Shown: positions 21,771 through 33,152, numbered from the stretch's first letter. The stretch is 56,853 bases of DNA from Nemertoderma westbladi (GCA_032718475.1 JAUCBJ010008652.1:1-56853); one strand, 5' to 3'. Notes: generated by a model from the letters alone, not told the origin. Numbers and translations are program-made.

Positions 21771-24407
21771 CTATTTCATTTTTATTTTAAGTGCAAAATG
21801 TTTTTTAGAGCCAAATTGAGGCATTTCCTCCCTGCTACGTAATTCAGAACTAATATATCCATGTTGGCGCTTGAATCCACACACTTTCTTGGAAGCCTTT
21901 GACACACTATTAACTATCCTTTCCACCCCTTGCGAATGACATGGATACTCCCAAGTTATGGGTCCGCATTCTATCATCTCATTCAATTGATATATTGGAA
22001 TGTTTGAAACAAGAGGTGGTTGAAACATCTCAGCATTACATCTCAATAATTCGTTCAAATTTGATCCATGGCATGTAATTTTTGGCTTCAGAAATAATCT
22101 GCATTTCGGCATTGGCTTGGCTGTGAGTTTTTTTAACCGGATATCTCGAATAATTTGAAAGGCCTCCTGTCTAACAGCAATATCTTCATCAGACAACATT
22201 CCCAACAACACATTTTCAGAATGAGCGTAATAAGCACCATTTTGAAGAACCGGAAATACAATTTTCTTTTCTTCTTCATTAAGGCAATTGTTACATAGTT
22301 TCAAAAGTTCACAAAATAGTAGAGCCCCATTATGTAGCTGCCATTTACATCTGATCATGAACCAGAACGCTGCGTATATATGAACTATAAAATGTGTCAG
22401 TCTTTGTAATACAAACGAGGGTTCAGAGGTTGAAATATATAACCGCAATACCCGCGCAGCTGTAGTAAGCCACCTGGAATGCGAAATGGGTCCCGGCATT
22501 TTATTAGCCAGAGTTGGAGGACATTGACCTGATATAACAGCTTCACAGATCTGGTATAAATACTTCTGGTCGTTTGAAAAATTATTTGCTACATCAGAGG
22601 GCACAGATGGAAACTTATTATTCGCAATGGTCTGAAAACTAACAACAGGCTTAGTGTGACATTCATCTAGTAGCTTTCCTACATTTCCGGAGAACGAGTT
22701 AGACCCAGTAGTTTGACCATCTAATTGTTTTATTAAATGTTGTAACGGCAATTCATTTATATGTAACAAACATATAGCATGATGGACCGGCCGATTATAT
22801 TTACTCTCTAGGAGGGCAATTATTCCTCCACCCTTCCATCCTGTATTTGTGTTAGTGCTATCTGCTCCAACTGAAAAATAGGAAAAAAATATTATTTTTA
22901 ATATAAATAAGTAAAATGATAATTATAATAAAAATAGTTACAATACAATACTAAAACTGTAACAACTGAAATAATAATTAAAATTTTTAAATTTATTTTA
23001 CAGGAATTATATCATTACTTACTATTTATATTTTAATATAATAAAGTAAAAAACAGTAAATGAGTAAAGTTTTAATCGGCCATTAGGCCAGGGATTACAC
23101 ACAAAAAGTCTCCAGTTTCCAGTGCGGCCCCCCAGAACTCTACTCCCCAGCGAGATGCAAATTCAATGCAACCACTACTCCAAGGTGGACCTCACAATTA
23201 ATATTTATTATATTTTTAATATAGGTCTGTCAAACATACCTTTTTTAATTTACATGAATTTGCTCAAATTTATTTGTATTATTTATTATATTTTTATTTT
23301 TGTTAATTTCATGAATATTAGCATATTTAACTAACCAACAACAAGTTGATCAGTTTGAATTCCTTGTGAATCGAAAAATTCGGTGATAGCATCAACAATA
23401 TCAGTAGCTGTAGCAGTGGAGAAACGTGTCCAATATATTTGGTACCAGGTTCTTGTACTAGAGAATAATGATCCTGCTTTATTATCCTGTGGTTTTCTAA
23501 TGTCTTGTCGATCTTTCCGTCAAAATATAGTCCAGTCAATGGTTCCTTTTCTTCAGAATCTAAAATAGATGCCCTGGATTTTTCTCTTGTGCGTCTTAAT
23601 TTTGTTTTTATCAACAACACTAGATATTCCCACATCATGAAGTACAGCTGAGCTAATAGCAGCTGCAGCTCTATCGCTGACACCGAATCTGTCTGCTACT
23701 TTCCCAACATTAGGAAGAGAAACTGTGGAATATGTCGAACTTATTGATGTTTCACTATAGCCTGGAGGATGAAACTCTTCTTCATTATCTCGGATTGAAC
23801 ATGACTCGCTATTGGTATCTGATTCCACACCTTGGCTCACATTGAAAACTATGGATTCAGAATTTCCTTGTTGAAGTTTCTGGTTTCGTTTAAGTTTCTT
23901 TGTGGTGATAATATCAACAGGTCCAATTACCATTTTACGATCAGATCGTTGATCTTCTAAAAATTCCCATTCTCGTAGTGGAATTTTTCGAGGCAAGGGG
24001 CAGGTACACGAACTTCTAGATAAACATCTACAAGCAGCTATATCGAATAAGCTATTCAACTTACGATAATATGCCTCAGTTTTCAAATGAAAGTCTGGTT
24101 TCTCCCTGCGATTCTTTGGGACACGGTTCAATGCTTTGCTCTCGTCAAACAGTTTACGAATTCGACCAGTTAAGTTTGTTGCTGAATAAACTGATGGAAT
24201 AGTGGCTTTAGTCCATATTGACAGTAGTGTATCAGCCGTACTACGACAATCTTCATTGGTATTTTGCATTCCCATCGGTCGTTTCTCAACTAAGAACATT
24301 AGATGTTGCATCACATCTAATCCGGTTGGTAAAGTAGTAGCTTTCAATATCTCCAACTCCTTTGAATAACCAAAAAAATCATATCGAATTCGAGTTGAAC
24401 GAGCCAT
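21771..24407 (-). pseudogene. Two-exon transposase-like gene with frameshifts
   Basis: Exon 1 starts at an ATG at 24407 (MARSTRIRYDFFGYSKELEI) and runs to 23334. It contains a Cys cluster (CRCLSRSSCTCP), DRKMVIGPVD, and VSDRAAAAISSAVLHDVGIS. It shifts frame near 23590 (into RRTREKSRASILDSEEKEPL and GTKYIGHVS) and again near 23440 (TDIVDAITEFFDSQGIQTD). The intron is about 22872-23333, with GTTAGT at its 5' end and CCTATTTTTCAG at its 3' end. Exon 2 opens with GADSTNTNTGWKGGGIIALL and ICLLHINELPLQHLIKQLDG, and ends at 21771 after CHSQGVERIVNSVSKASKKV and MPQFGSKKHF. I know this domain order from an expanded, unnamed invertebrate family; an RNase H-like core with Asp in GADST is inferred. Two frameshifts indicate decay. 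Confidence 0.6.
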
Positions 24408-24789
24408 GAGAAATTTAAATAATAAGTAATGCAGTAAATGTCAGTCAGAAAAACATGAGGAAAGATTACACTAAATCAACAATTACTTATAATTTTATTA
24501 AATCTGAATTTCTTTATAGGCTGCATCAAACTTGAATCACTACTAACATAAACAAAGAAAGATAAACAAAAAAACAACACCAGCTGTCCTGTCAGTCAAA
24601 ACAAATAACAACAAAAAAACAACACCAGCTGTCCTGTCAGTCAAAACAAATAACAATCATGTCCATGTGTTCCATTTGCAGGTACGATCTGGATGTGCTG
24701 ATTGTCTCTAACCGTTAATCCACTACAATCTAGTCTGCCTGTGGTCCTTACTTTAACCACTAAATACCAATACTTAATACCCGAACTGG
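24408..24789. repeat. Flank with perfect 45-bp tandem duplication
   Basis: A 45-base unit beginning ACAAAAAAACAACACCAGC is present twice at 24566-24655. The remainder has no gene. Confidence 0.8.
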
Positions 24790-24955
24790 TGTAACAGCGG
24801 ATTCAGTCCCCCGAAGAATCGGTCCCCCCGGACCGGATCTGCTAGCGGATTTAGTCCCCCCGGACCCAATCCGCTAGCAGATTTGGTCTCCCTAGGACCA
24901 AATCTGCTAGCGGATTGGGTCCTCGTTCGCGGATTTGGTCCCCCAAATCTTATTG
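24790..24955 (+). repeat. Left inverted end of the Ginger-type element
   Basis: It is composed of alternating modules such as GCGGATTTAGTCCCCCCGG and GGACCCAATCCGCTAGC. They are themselves partly palindromic, so the end could fold on itself. Confidence 0.75.
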
Positions 24956-25692
24956 CAATAAATTAAAAATATACTGCCAGACTGCTCCGTTCCCTTCCTT
25001 ATTGTCAATGATACAGTACTGGCAGACCAGTTATTCAGTATGTATCGTTTATTGTTCTGGTTAGAATACCTTGTCTGTGTAACCTGCTCCTCTCCAATTT
25101 CGTAGTACGAAAAATTTATTGTACCTGCAAACTAATAATACTGTATGAATATGAATAACAGTTACTCAGTTGCTGAGTTGGGTTTAGATGTAACAGTTGA
25201 ACTGACTATACCCCCTACCCCCTATACTATCTGTAAAACTATTTATATTAGGTAATTAATTCATTTAATTATTAATTAAACGAAATTACACCAACTGACC
25301 AATGACAAACCCAACCTATGACACCTGACAACTCGAACTACAGTATGAGTATTACTGTAATAGGGATAGCAAAATATCTTCCCCCTCATCCTGTTCGTCG
25401 ATGCGCCGTTCTGCGCTATCCAATCTCTTCGTACTCTTCTTCTCCTCCTTTTTGTTGCCTTTGCCCGGTGGCGTAACGAAGTCATCCATGGAATTATCCT
25501 CACTTCTGTAATATTTCTTTAATTTCCGACCATTGACGCAATTTTTCAATGGAATCCCAGCAGTATTGCACAGTTTATAGATACCCTTGTCCCTCACCTC
25601 GCTAACTTTATACGGCCCTAGCCATGCTGCTTCTAGTTTCCCACCCTTCCTTACATCGTTCTTCGAGTTACGCAACATGACGAGTTGATTAA

Positions 25693-25700
25693 CTTTGAAT
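25693..25700 (+). repeat. Target site duplication CTTTGAAT, left copy
   Basis: The same 8 bases stand at 26828-26835. Removing one copy plus the intervening 1127 bases rejoins the transposase frame. Confidence 0.85.
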
Positions 25701-26827
25701 GGAAGCAGGACAATTCGGTCCCGGACAATTCGGTCCGGACAATTCGGTCCCGGACAATTCGGTCCCGGACAATTCGGTCCCATTAATTTTGTGTTTTGGG
25801 ACCGAATTGTCCGGGACCGAATTGTCCGGATACTGACTAGGACAATTCGGTCCCAAAACATGCATATTAATGGGACCGAATTGTCCGGGACCGAATTGTC
25901 CGGGACCGAATTGTCCGGGACCGAATTGTCCAGGACCGAATTGTCCGGGACCAAATTTAATTGGTACCGGTACTATATAATGGTGAATGTTCTAGAACCT
26001 TAATATATATTATTATATGGTAGCTAGTGTTTTTTTTACTAGCTAGTATTTTTTTTAAATAAAAAAAATTTACTTTTTTTTTGTTAACATCATTATTTAT
26101 GGTAGCTATGGTGTTTTTATGGAGCTTGTGATTTATTTACTAGCTAGTAATAGTATGTACCGGTATTTAAAATGTTTAAAGCTGATTTTTTTTATATACT
26201 GCGTAAGTATACTGTATTTGTTGTTGGTTGGTTAACAAGCCTAAATTATTATCCTAGATAATAAATAGCTGGATCTCATTCAGGGACTGTTATAATATCA
26301 TCAATATTGTTGGTAATTAATATAATCAGCAACAGTTTAGGCCTAATTCTGAAATATCAATGTTTTCACAAGTGTTTTTATAATTTCAAGGAAATGCTAG
26401 CTAGTAAAAAAAAACACTAACTACACCTTAATAAATAATATATAATAATGTTCTCGAACACTACCAATAACAAAAATAAAAAAAAATACAGTATTTTTAA
26501 AATTTCAAAAAATTCTTAGCAAGTAAATAACAGTAGCTACCATAACAAATATCTCTACTAATGTTCTAGAACATTCACCAATATCAAAAAAGCACTTAAA
26601 AGTTGCTATCAGCATCAGGAACCGGACAATTCGGTCAAGGACAATTCGGTCCCGGACAATTCGGTCCCGGACAATTCGGTCCTAGGACAATTCGGTCCTA
26701 GGACAATTCGGTCCCGGACAATTCGGTCCCGGACAATTCGGTCCCATTTATTTAGTGTTTTGGGACCGAATTGTCCGGGACCGAATTGTCCGGACCGAAT
26801 TGTCCGGGACCGAATTGTCCTACATCC
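25701..26827. mobile_element. Foldback non-autonomous DNA transposon, hAT-like by its 8-bp target duplication
   Basis: The ends are inverted: GGAAGCAGGACAATTCGGTC on the left against GGATGTAGGACAATTCGGTC read from the right. Each end is an array of GGACAATTCGGTCC modules that switches to the reverse orientation (GGGACCGAATTGTCC) after an AT-rich gap containing TTGTGTTTTGGG or TTAGTGTTTTGGG. Inner arms are also inverted: GGTGAATGTTCTAGAAC at about 25981 against its complement near 26565, and TTTTTTACTAGCTAGTA against TACTAGCTAG-type words. There is no coding content; frames reading TELSG or DNSVP repeats across the arrays are artefacts. An 8-bp duplication is typical of hAT elements, but the array-type ends are unusual and the family is unknown. 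Confidence 0.8.
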
Positions 26828-26835
26828 CTTTGAAT
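26828..26835 (+). repeat. Target site duplication CTTTGAAT, right copy
   Basis: An identical octamer to 25693-25700, directly abutting the right inverted end. Confidence 0.85.
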
Positions 26836-28116
26836 ATGCTTTTCGTAAGCCGTGCATTATACAATTTTTTCTGCCTCTCCTGAGCGATAGCAATATTACT
26901 GACAGCTTTATCGAAAATAGTTTTGCGGATCTTATTTAAAGAATCAACCGTTTCGTGAATTTCCTCAATCGGTAGATTAACATCCTTCTCGATAGGCATG
27001 TAATCGTGGTCACTGAATGTACCTCTAACAATGTCAGATCCCACATCCGACTGAGGATCTGTAGCTACCAGGATTGGTCTTGTCGGTATCGATAGTTCAA
27101 TTGGGAGAACTGGTAGTCTTCCAAACATTAATTGGTACGGCGAAAATTTAGTGGAAGCGTTGATACTTGTACGGTAAGCAAATAGTACAGAGTTTATATA
27201 TATATCCCAATCGTTTTGGTTTTCATTTACGAACTTCACCAGGGCGCATTTTAACGTTCTATTGAAGCGCTCATCTAAACCATTCGTTTGTGGATGGTAT
27301 GCGGAGGATATTCGGTGGTCAGTACCAGTAAACTCAAAGAGTTTATCATTAATCTCGGCCACAAATTCGCGGCCTTGGTCGGATATAACGATTTCAGCTA
27401 CGCCATAACGCATTAATAGTTCATAAAGAAATAAAGCAACACCCGGCGCGGACTTGTCAGGAAGAGGTTTACTTTCTGGCCACTTTGTAAAGTAATCAGT
27501 ACACGTTACAACATACTTATTCCCATTGGAAGTAGTGGGTAGCGGTCCGATTAGATCGATCCCTATACGCTGCCACACTTTCGCTACCACCACAGTGGAG
27601 TTCAGCTCGGGTGAAGAAGCAGACACCAACTTAGAGCTACGTTGACAGACATCACAGCACTTGACATATTCGTCGCAGTCCTTAACTAGCGAAGACCAGT
27701 AATACCGGGAAGATACTTTATCCTGGGTTTTATCTCTTCCGAAGTGTCCAGCTAGTTTGTCAGAGTGACAAGCGGCAACAATTTTCCGCTGATCATTAAT
27801 AGAAGGAACCCATCGAACTTTGGCATTTTCTAAATCATCCTTTGCATTTTTCTGATACAATAATGAATCTATAATGTTGAAATTAGCCGCTTTCCTGCGT
27901 ATAGTTCTCTTCTGCAACTTTGTTGAATTGACTGGATATGTTTCATCTCGCGAAATATAATTATAGACAGCTTGATAAAGCTGCGTCTCATCGAAGTTGG
28001 CCATAATACTGTAGCCTACTGTAATGTAGTAGGCGACTATACTGTATCAGTAGGCCTATATACAGATGTGGGAATTGAATTTAACCAGTAGCTACGGTAC
28101 TGCGGTACTGCGGTTT

Positions 28117-28262
28117 AAATCAGTCTGCAGGTCTGATACTGATAATTTAATGCATAAGCTACGCTTCTATGTCAGTACCAGTGTCAGTACCTTAAATCAG
28201 TCTGCAGGTCTGATACTGATAATTTAATGCATAAGCTACGCTTCTATCAGTCTATGTCAGTA
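28117..28262 (+). repeat. 77-bp tandem duplication inside the Ginger-type element
   Basis: A unit beginning AAATCAGTCTGCAGGTCTGA and including GCATAAGCTACGCTTCTAT occurs twice in tandem. The second copy has a small insertion. Confidence 0.8.
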
Positions 28263-28315
28263 CCAGTACTGCTGCACTCAGCACTGTCTGACAGTACTGT
28301 AAAATTATAATTTAA

Positions 28316-28440
28316 AGGGGGACTCAATCTGCGGAGGGGGGACAGAATCCGCTAGCGGATTCGGTCCCCCCGGACTCAATCTGCTAGCGGATTCGGTACC
28401 CCCGGACCATATCCGCGGGGGGACAGAATCCGCTGTTACA
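28316..28440 (-). repeat. Right inverted end of the Ginger-type element
   Basis: This is the reverse complement arrangement of the left end, with modules CCGCTAGCGGATTCGGTCCC and the terminal GAATCCGCTGTTACA. Confidence 0.75.
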
Positions 28441-29162
28441 CCTGTACTGAAATTCAACAATACTAATCCACATAATAAAACATAGTCAAACTGTTTGAAT
28501 TTCCCCCCATTTTGTAATATTTTATATTGGGGAAATCTAATGTGATTAGTTTCCATTTTAACTAAAATAATCAAATTTAATTAAAAAATACTTATTATTG
28601 ATTATGTGTGTGGGTCTTAATATCCTGTATGGCATCGAATACATCGTTTTTCATGCAATTTCCATACCATTACTTAAGGGGGGAAGTGTGGGGTGTCCGC
28701 GCCATACAAACTCCTATTGAATGTGGGTGCACTTTTCTCTGGAACATATTGATGGATTCCCTTCAAATTTGGCACACATGTTTAGAATCCACTTAGGCAT
28801 AAAATGATGCAACATGAGGCTCTGGCAATCTTCATAACTTCTCCCATGGCTAGATATAGGTGCCTACGTCAAAATTAATCTACCGCATAGCATTCAAAAT
28901 TGTCTAAAGCAAGAAATAGAAACTGCCATGTCAAAATAGAGCATGATTGCATCCATTTTAGACTATATATCACGATCAGAAAGTTTCAAACGATTTCATA
29001 CACTCAATCCAGAGAAAAGTGCACCTGAAGTTACAAAAATGACATGTCGCGTAAACACCGATTAAAGTTTTGATACCATTTTGCATCGGATTCTTGATTT
29101 TAAAAGATACTAATGATGCACAAAGTTACACAAATATCATTTACAAAACAGAGTTAACCAGT
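28441..29162. other. Intergenic with an 18-bp inverted repeat
   Basis: GGTGCACTTTTCTCTGGA at about 28727 has its exact complement TCCAGAGAAAAGTGCACC at about 29008. This is a possible terminus pair or foldback of about 300 bp. No gene is seen. Confidence 0.4.
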
Positions 29163-30416
29163 CTAAAACATTCCTGGTCCATATTCAGTCTCTGGCTCAT
29201 CTTCTCTCTTCCTCTTAGTGCCTTTAGACTTCTTTACACCCTTCTCAAGAAGCGCTTGATCTTTCTCAGCCTTTCTGATCCTTGTATTATCTATCGTCTG
29301 AAGTCCCAATTTACAATTTTCTCCAACCGAGCATCCCATTTCTTGAAGGACTGCAATCCGTGAAACTGCTCCATCATTGAAGCAAAGTACTGCATCCAAC
29401 ATTCCAATTGAGAGGGTGTGTCTTCCTAGAAATATCCTCTTTGAGCATCGAAGCCAAAGCATATTATTGTAGCTTTCGTTAACATTTTGAGTTTTTCCAT
29501 GGAGACAACGTTTCAGTAAATCAGGATTTGTAAGATCTTTGAAGGTAGGTTTGATGACTTCAGCTATGGCTGGAGCAAGTGGTGATTTGTGGTGGTATCA
29601 TGTACGTGTTATTATCCCCTTGTTGTATTTGCACCATGAATCGAGTCCTCTTGGGCACAATTCATGCTGCGGCTTTCTATCCGATGACAGCAAGTGGAAG
29701 TAAATTGCCCATATTGCCATTCGCATATCTAGAACAGAATCACAGTTCTTTCTTATAGCCCTTCCATAGTATAACTGTATAGAATCGATCAAATTATCAG
29801 TGAGTCGTCCCAAACCACCTATGGACTTCCCATCAGATAGTTTGCTTCCCTTGTGTCATGTCTTTAGATTTCGCAATCGAGACCCCATCCGCTTTTGAAC
29901 GTGTCCGATGCACTCTAGTTTCTCAATTACTACATCTTCACCATATGGTTTGGAGTCCGCTACTGTCTTAAAACTGGAGCTGTCTCCATCTCCAAGATAC
30001 TTTGTGTATCTAACCCCGAGCTTGGTGATTGATCGGTTGAAGATCGATTTCGCACCTGCAGCTTCCATCCCTCCGCTGTTGCCTTCATAGTTCTTTTGAC
30101 AGATGGCACTATGTGCAACCTTTGCTGCTGCACTGGCAGTCTTTCCTGCTGTAGAACACCAGTGGCAATACTTACTCAGACACTCTGTGTCAAGAACTTT
30201 GCCAGTATCCACACTAATAACAGAGACTACCCCATTTAGGGATTTATGTCCTCTTCTCTGCCAAGACCCATCGATACTTACCGGGATATCCGTGAGAACA
30301 GTACTGCCAACATCGTTGCTACTATTTGTGTTACATGATATTGCTTCCTTGGAAGATGCTATCATTGAACTGTCTGCACACATTTGGATACTTGGAAGTA
30401 GTATTTTTAAAGGCAC
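29163..30416 (-). pseudogene. Mutator-like transposase relic
   Basis: The first part (30416-29856) has IPVSIDGSWQRRGHKS (first Asp), VLSKYC-like CLSKYCHWC, YEGNSGGMEAAGAKSIFNRS, and KYLGDGDSSSF (second Asp). After a frameshift, the second part (about 29840-29163) reads GRLTDNLIDSIQLYYGRAI and KPQHELCPRGLDSWCKYN. An in-frame TGA at 29598-29600 follows, then KTQNVNESYNNMLWLRCSK (NES with the catalytic Glu) and a basic Lys/Arg-rich tail. The order DGSW, DGDS, CP-G-DSWC and NES is that of the Mutator-like transposase domain family of animals. The N-terminus is lost where a LINE fragment abuts at about 30405. Confidence 0.75.
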
Positions 30417-31208
30417 TTAATACTGTAGCACCAATTAAAGAAATTGTCTTAAACAACGCACTGAGCCCTGGATGACCTCGGGTATTCTTAGTAATATCAG
30501 AGAAAGAGATAACTATTTGTATAAATTTAGGAAATACCGTGTTTTAGCTGATTATAATAATTACTGCAAATATAGAAACCTTGTCCAACGGGAAATAAAA
30601 AAAGCTAAATCTGAATATTTGTACAACAAAATAAGTGAGAATAAAGATAATCCTAAATGTCTATGGTCTACCCTAAAATCTTTAGGTTATAAAAACCTTA
30701 AATCTAAATCGAATATTGTTCTGAAGATAACGGTGAGCTGATTCATGATCATACTCTAGTTAGTAATTTATTTAATAATTATTTTACTAATGTTGCCTCT
30801 TATTTAGTTAAGAAGTTACCGTTATCAAGTAATAAATATAGTATAGGGTCCGAAACTCTAAATAATTTTTATTTAGAAAAGTTACAAAATTCAGAAAAGT
30901 TATGTTTAAAACCCGTTTCTGAGGATTTCGTTTTTCAAAATCTACTTAGCCTATCAGCCTCAAAAAGTACCGGTCTACACCTAATACCTGCCCGTTTTCT
31001 TAAGGATGGTGCTGAAGTACTTAAAGTGCCTATAACTTTTATTATTAATTACTCTATCGTAGATAATGTAGTACCAGACGAACTGAAATTAGCTAAGGTT
31101 GTTCCTCTGTATAAAAAGAATAGTAAATTAGAACCCTGTAATTACAGACCTGTTAGTATCTTAAGTATTGTATCTAAAATTCTAGAACGTTCTGTTTTTC
31201 TACAGTAG
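30405..31208 (+). mobile_element. LINE fragment: linker and start of reverse transcriptase
   Basis: Translation gives NTVAPIKEIVLK, then WMTSGILSNIRERDNYLYKF, YCKYRNLVQREIKKAKSEYL and NPKCLWSTLKSLG, the region between endonuclease and reverse transcriptase in CR1/L2-like LINEs. Further frames give FNNYFTNVAS, SASKSTGLHLIPARFLKDGA, and LKLAKVVPLYKKNSKLEPCN with YRPVSILSIVSKILE, the first reverse transcriptase motifs. It stops abruptly at about 31208 and carries frameshifts at about 30455 and 30735. It is truncated at both ends. Confidence 0.7.
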
Positions 31209-32960
31209 GCTAAATCTGAGTCTTCTGAATCTTCTTAGTAGGCTAAATCTGATCTATGAACTTCAGTCTCGTATGTCTCAGGCAAATAGAACGACAGCTC
31301 AGTGAGTATGATACACAAAGTATATAGTAGCACAACCAAAACAAATAAGTAGGTATGTATAGCATAAAGGAAAAATATACAAGAAAATATTTATTGTATA
31401 TAAAGATTAAACGAGATAATTAATTAATTAATTATTTACAATATTCAATTTAACATATTATATCGTACATATTAATTGTAACATATCAATAATTTCATTC
31501 TGATTCAAATCCAGGTACTTCTAGTAAACCCTGCCTGCAATCCACTAACTCCCTACACAAATTGACGTCATTGATATTATCATTATTTTTATATACCACC
31601 TACTTACATTTGCTACTTTAGGAGTAATATTACGATACATTGCAGTGAGAACAAATACGTTTCAGATTATCCCCACTTGTACTGCGACAATCAAAAAGGG
31701 TTACATTTGATAAGTAACGAAGTGTAGGCTTAGCACTATGAAGTAAACCAATGCAAAATTTCACAAACCGACTGCACAACATTGAAAAATCTACAAATCT
31801 ACAAAATAGCGATGTGTATTGTAGGGTAACCCCCATACAATTCTTACATTGGTGTTCCATGACTAACGTACTAACGTCCAGCTAACGTACTATACTCACT
31901 GACACTGGTACTACGTATCGTATTCGGTACGATCATGAACTATATATAACAAACTATATTAATACTAACAGTATACTGGAACCTTAAATCATGAAGAAAT
32001 ATGTAATCCTGGGATTTTAAGTTGATGACAGCATTGATTGGGTGCCTTCTGGCTGGCTGACAGACAAATCAACAAACAAAGGTTTGGCCACATCAAAATG
32101 CTGGAGTGTTATGAAGGAAGGAGAGCTGGTGTTCTGATTTATTATTCAGTTGGCCACAATTTAAAGTGAAGGTGCTACACTTTACAGGTTTGCAATTTTT
32201 CTATGACATTTATATTTAAAGAAAGGCCTATATGTACACACAGTCAGGTAATATATAATGTTAATTAATTTTAAATTGTTTAGTTTTATATTATAAATAT
32301 TTGATAAATTATATCCGAGATCCGCTTACTTTAGTTCGCTCAGCCTTGCATATGATCATAAGCAATGAATAACTGGGCGTGTACGAAGAAGAAAGCATTT
32401 AAAGATTTAAAGGTAATACTTTTCAATTTCAAAATATAGTCAATGGGCACTGGGCAGGGGCATGTAATTTGCTGAGACATTTTCTTGATTTTCTTGTGGA
32501 ATTATCTGTCTTAATGATGTACTGTTTACTTCATGAGTTATCCAAATATTTCTTATTTTTGTGGTTTATTACTTGCAGATTACCAAAGTGATCACAGAAG
32601 CAGTGCTGATGCACCATGGTACCACGGTTACCTAAGCTACAGGTTTAGGATAAATTAAAGATTGGCTGAAACATGTTCCAATTAGAGCTGGAGGGGTGAA
32701 GTCTCTGGTGGCAAAGAGTAGCCTAATGAAGACGAGGATGAACTTGTTTGTATGCTGTTGTCTTGTTGTTGTTGTCTATACTTGTTGTCTGCAGACTGTG
32801 GGCCTACTTTATTAATGCCATTAATTGTACTTAATTAAGTTAATTTGGCTTTCTCATTACGACATTACTCATCCGAAATGTATATAGATAGAAATATAAT
32901 ATATGTATTACAATTAATTAGCTTTATACATGCTTCCATTTTATACTGAACTTATAATAT
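31209..32960. other. Intergenic, AT-rich, no gene seen
   Basis: TAGGCTAAATCTGA is duplicated near 31206 and 31239. No frame or element was recognised. Confidence 0.4.
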
Positions 32961-33152
32961 TGCTTATACAACTTGTTTAAAATTCATTTACTTGCTTATA
33001 CAACTCGTTTAAAATTCATTTACTTGCTTATACAACTCGTTTAAAATTCATTTACTTGCTTATACAACTCGTTTAAAATTCATTTACTTGCATATACAAC
33101 TCGTTTAAAATTCATTTACTTGCATATACAACTCGTTTAAAATTCATTTACA
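32961..33152 (+). repeat. 32-bp minisatellite, six copies
   Basis: Six tandem copies of a unit like TGCTTATACAACTCGTTTAA plus AATTCATTTACT. The first copy differs by ACTTG for ACTCG, and the last two have GCATATAC for GCTTATAC. The 192 bases are exactly six periods. Confidence 0.9.

Larger units (their letters stand above)
25352..28004 (-). pseudogene. Ginger-type integrase-like transposase, split by an insertion
   Basis: The frame starts at an ATG at 28004 and runs to the insertion at 26836; the remainder continues at 25700-25352. Domains in order: YPVNST and KRTIRRKAANF near the N-terminus (a Ginger/GIN1 hallmark), an HHCC zinc finger (CHSDKLAGHF ... CCDVCQ), then the integrase catalytic triad IGIDLIGP (Asp), VISDQGREF (Asp) and NGLDERFNR (Glu). 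The C-terminal part reads VNQLVMLRNSKN and WLGPYKVSEVRDKGIYKL and ends in a charged tail. The frame on both sides of the insertion is in phase, and one copy of the 8-bp duplicated target is part of codons for SIFKV. The gene was therefore open when it was hit. Confidence 0.75.
24790..28440 (-). mobile_element. Ginger-type DNA transposon with long inverted ends, carrying a nested insertion
   Basis: The left end begins TGTAACAGCGGATTCAGTCC and the right end is its complement, ending CGCTGTTACA. Both ends (about 24790-24955 and 28316-28440) are built from repeated GCGGATT-GGTCCCCCCGGACC-type modules rich in TCGG and CCGG. Ginger1 elements are described as having TGTNR termini and TIRs of 40-270 bp enriched in exactly those tetranucleotides. 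The single large gene inside is a Gypsy-integrase-like transposase on the minus strand. No LTRs or reverse transcriptase are present. The flanks (CTGG on the left, CCTG on the right) do not give an exact 4-bp target duplication, so one flank may have mutated. The total is 3651 bp, of which 1127 bp is a later insertion. Confidence 0.7.

Noticed and set aside
25276-26003. Frames with TELSG, DNSVP or GPNCP peptide repeats across the arrays
   Set aside because: They are translations of the GGACAATTCGGTCC tandem array in different frames; only the non-repeat part at 25352-25700 belongs to the transposase.
26836-28004. Reading the integrase as part of a Gypsy LTR element or a Polinton
   Set aside because: No LTR, reverse transcriptase, polymerase B or capsid gene is present. 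TGTAACA inverted ends and the KRTIRRKA N-terminus fit a Ginger-type element better.
31630-31860. Minus-strand 76-codon Cys-rich frame
   Set aside because: No recognisable motif and no neighbour supporting it.
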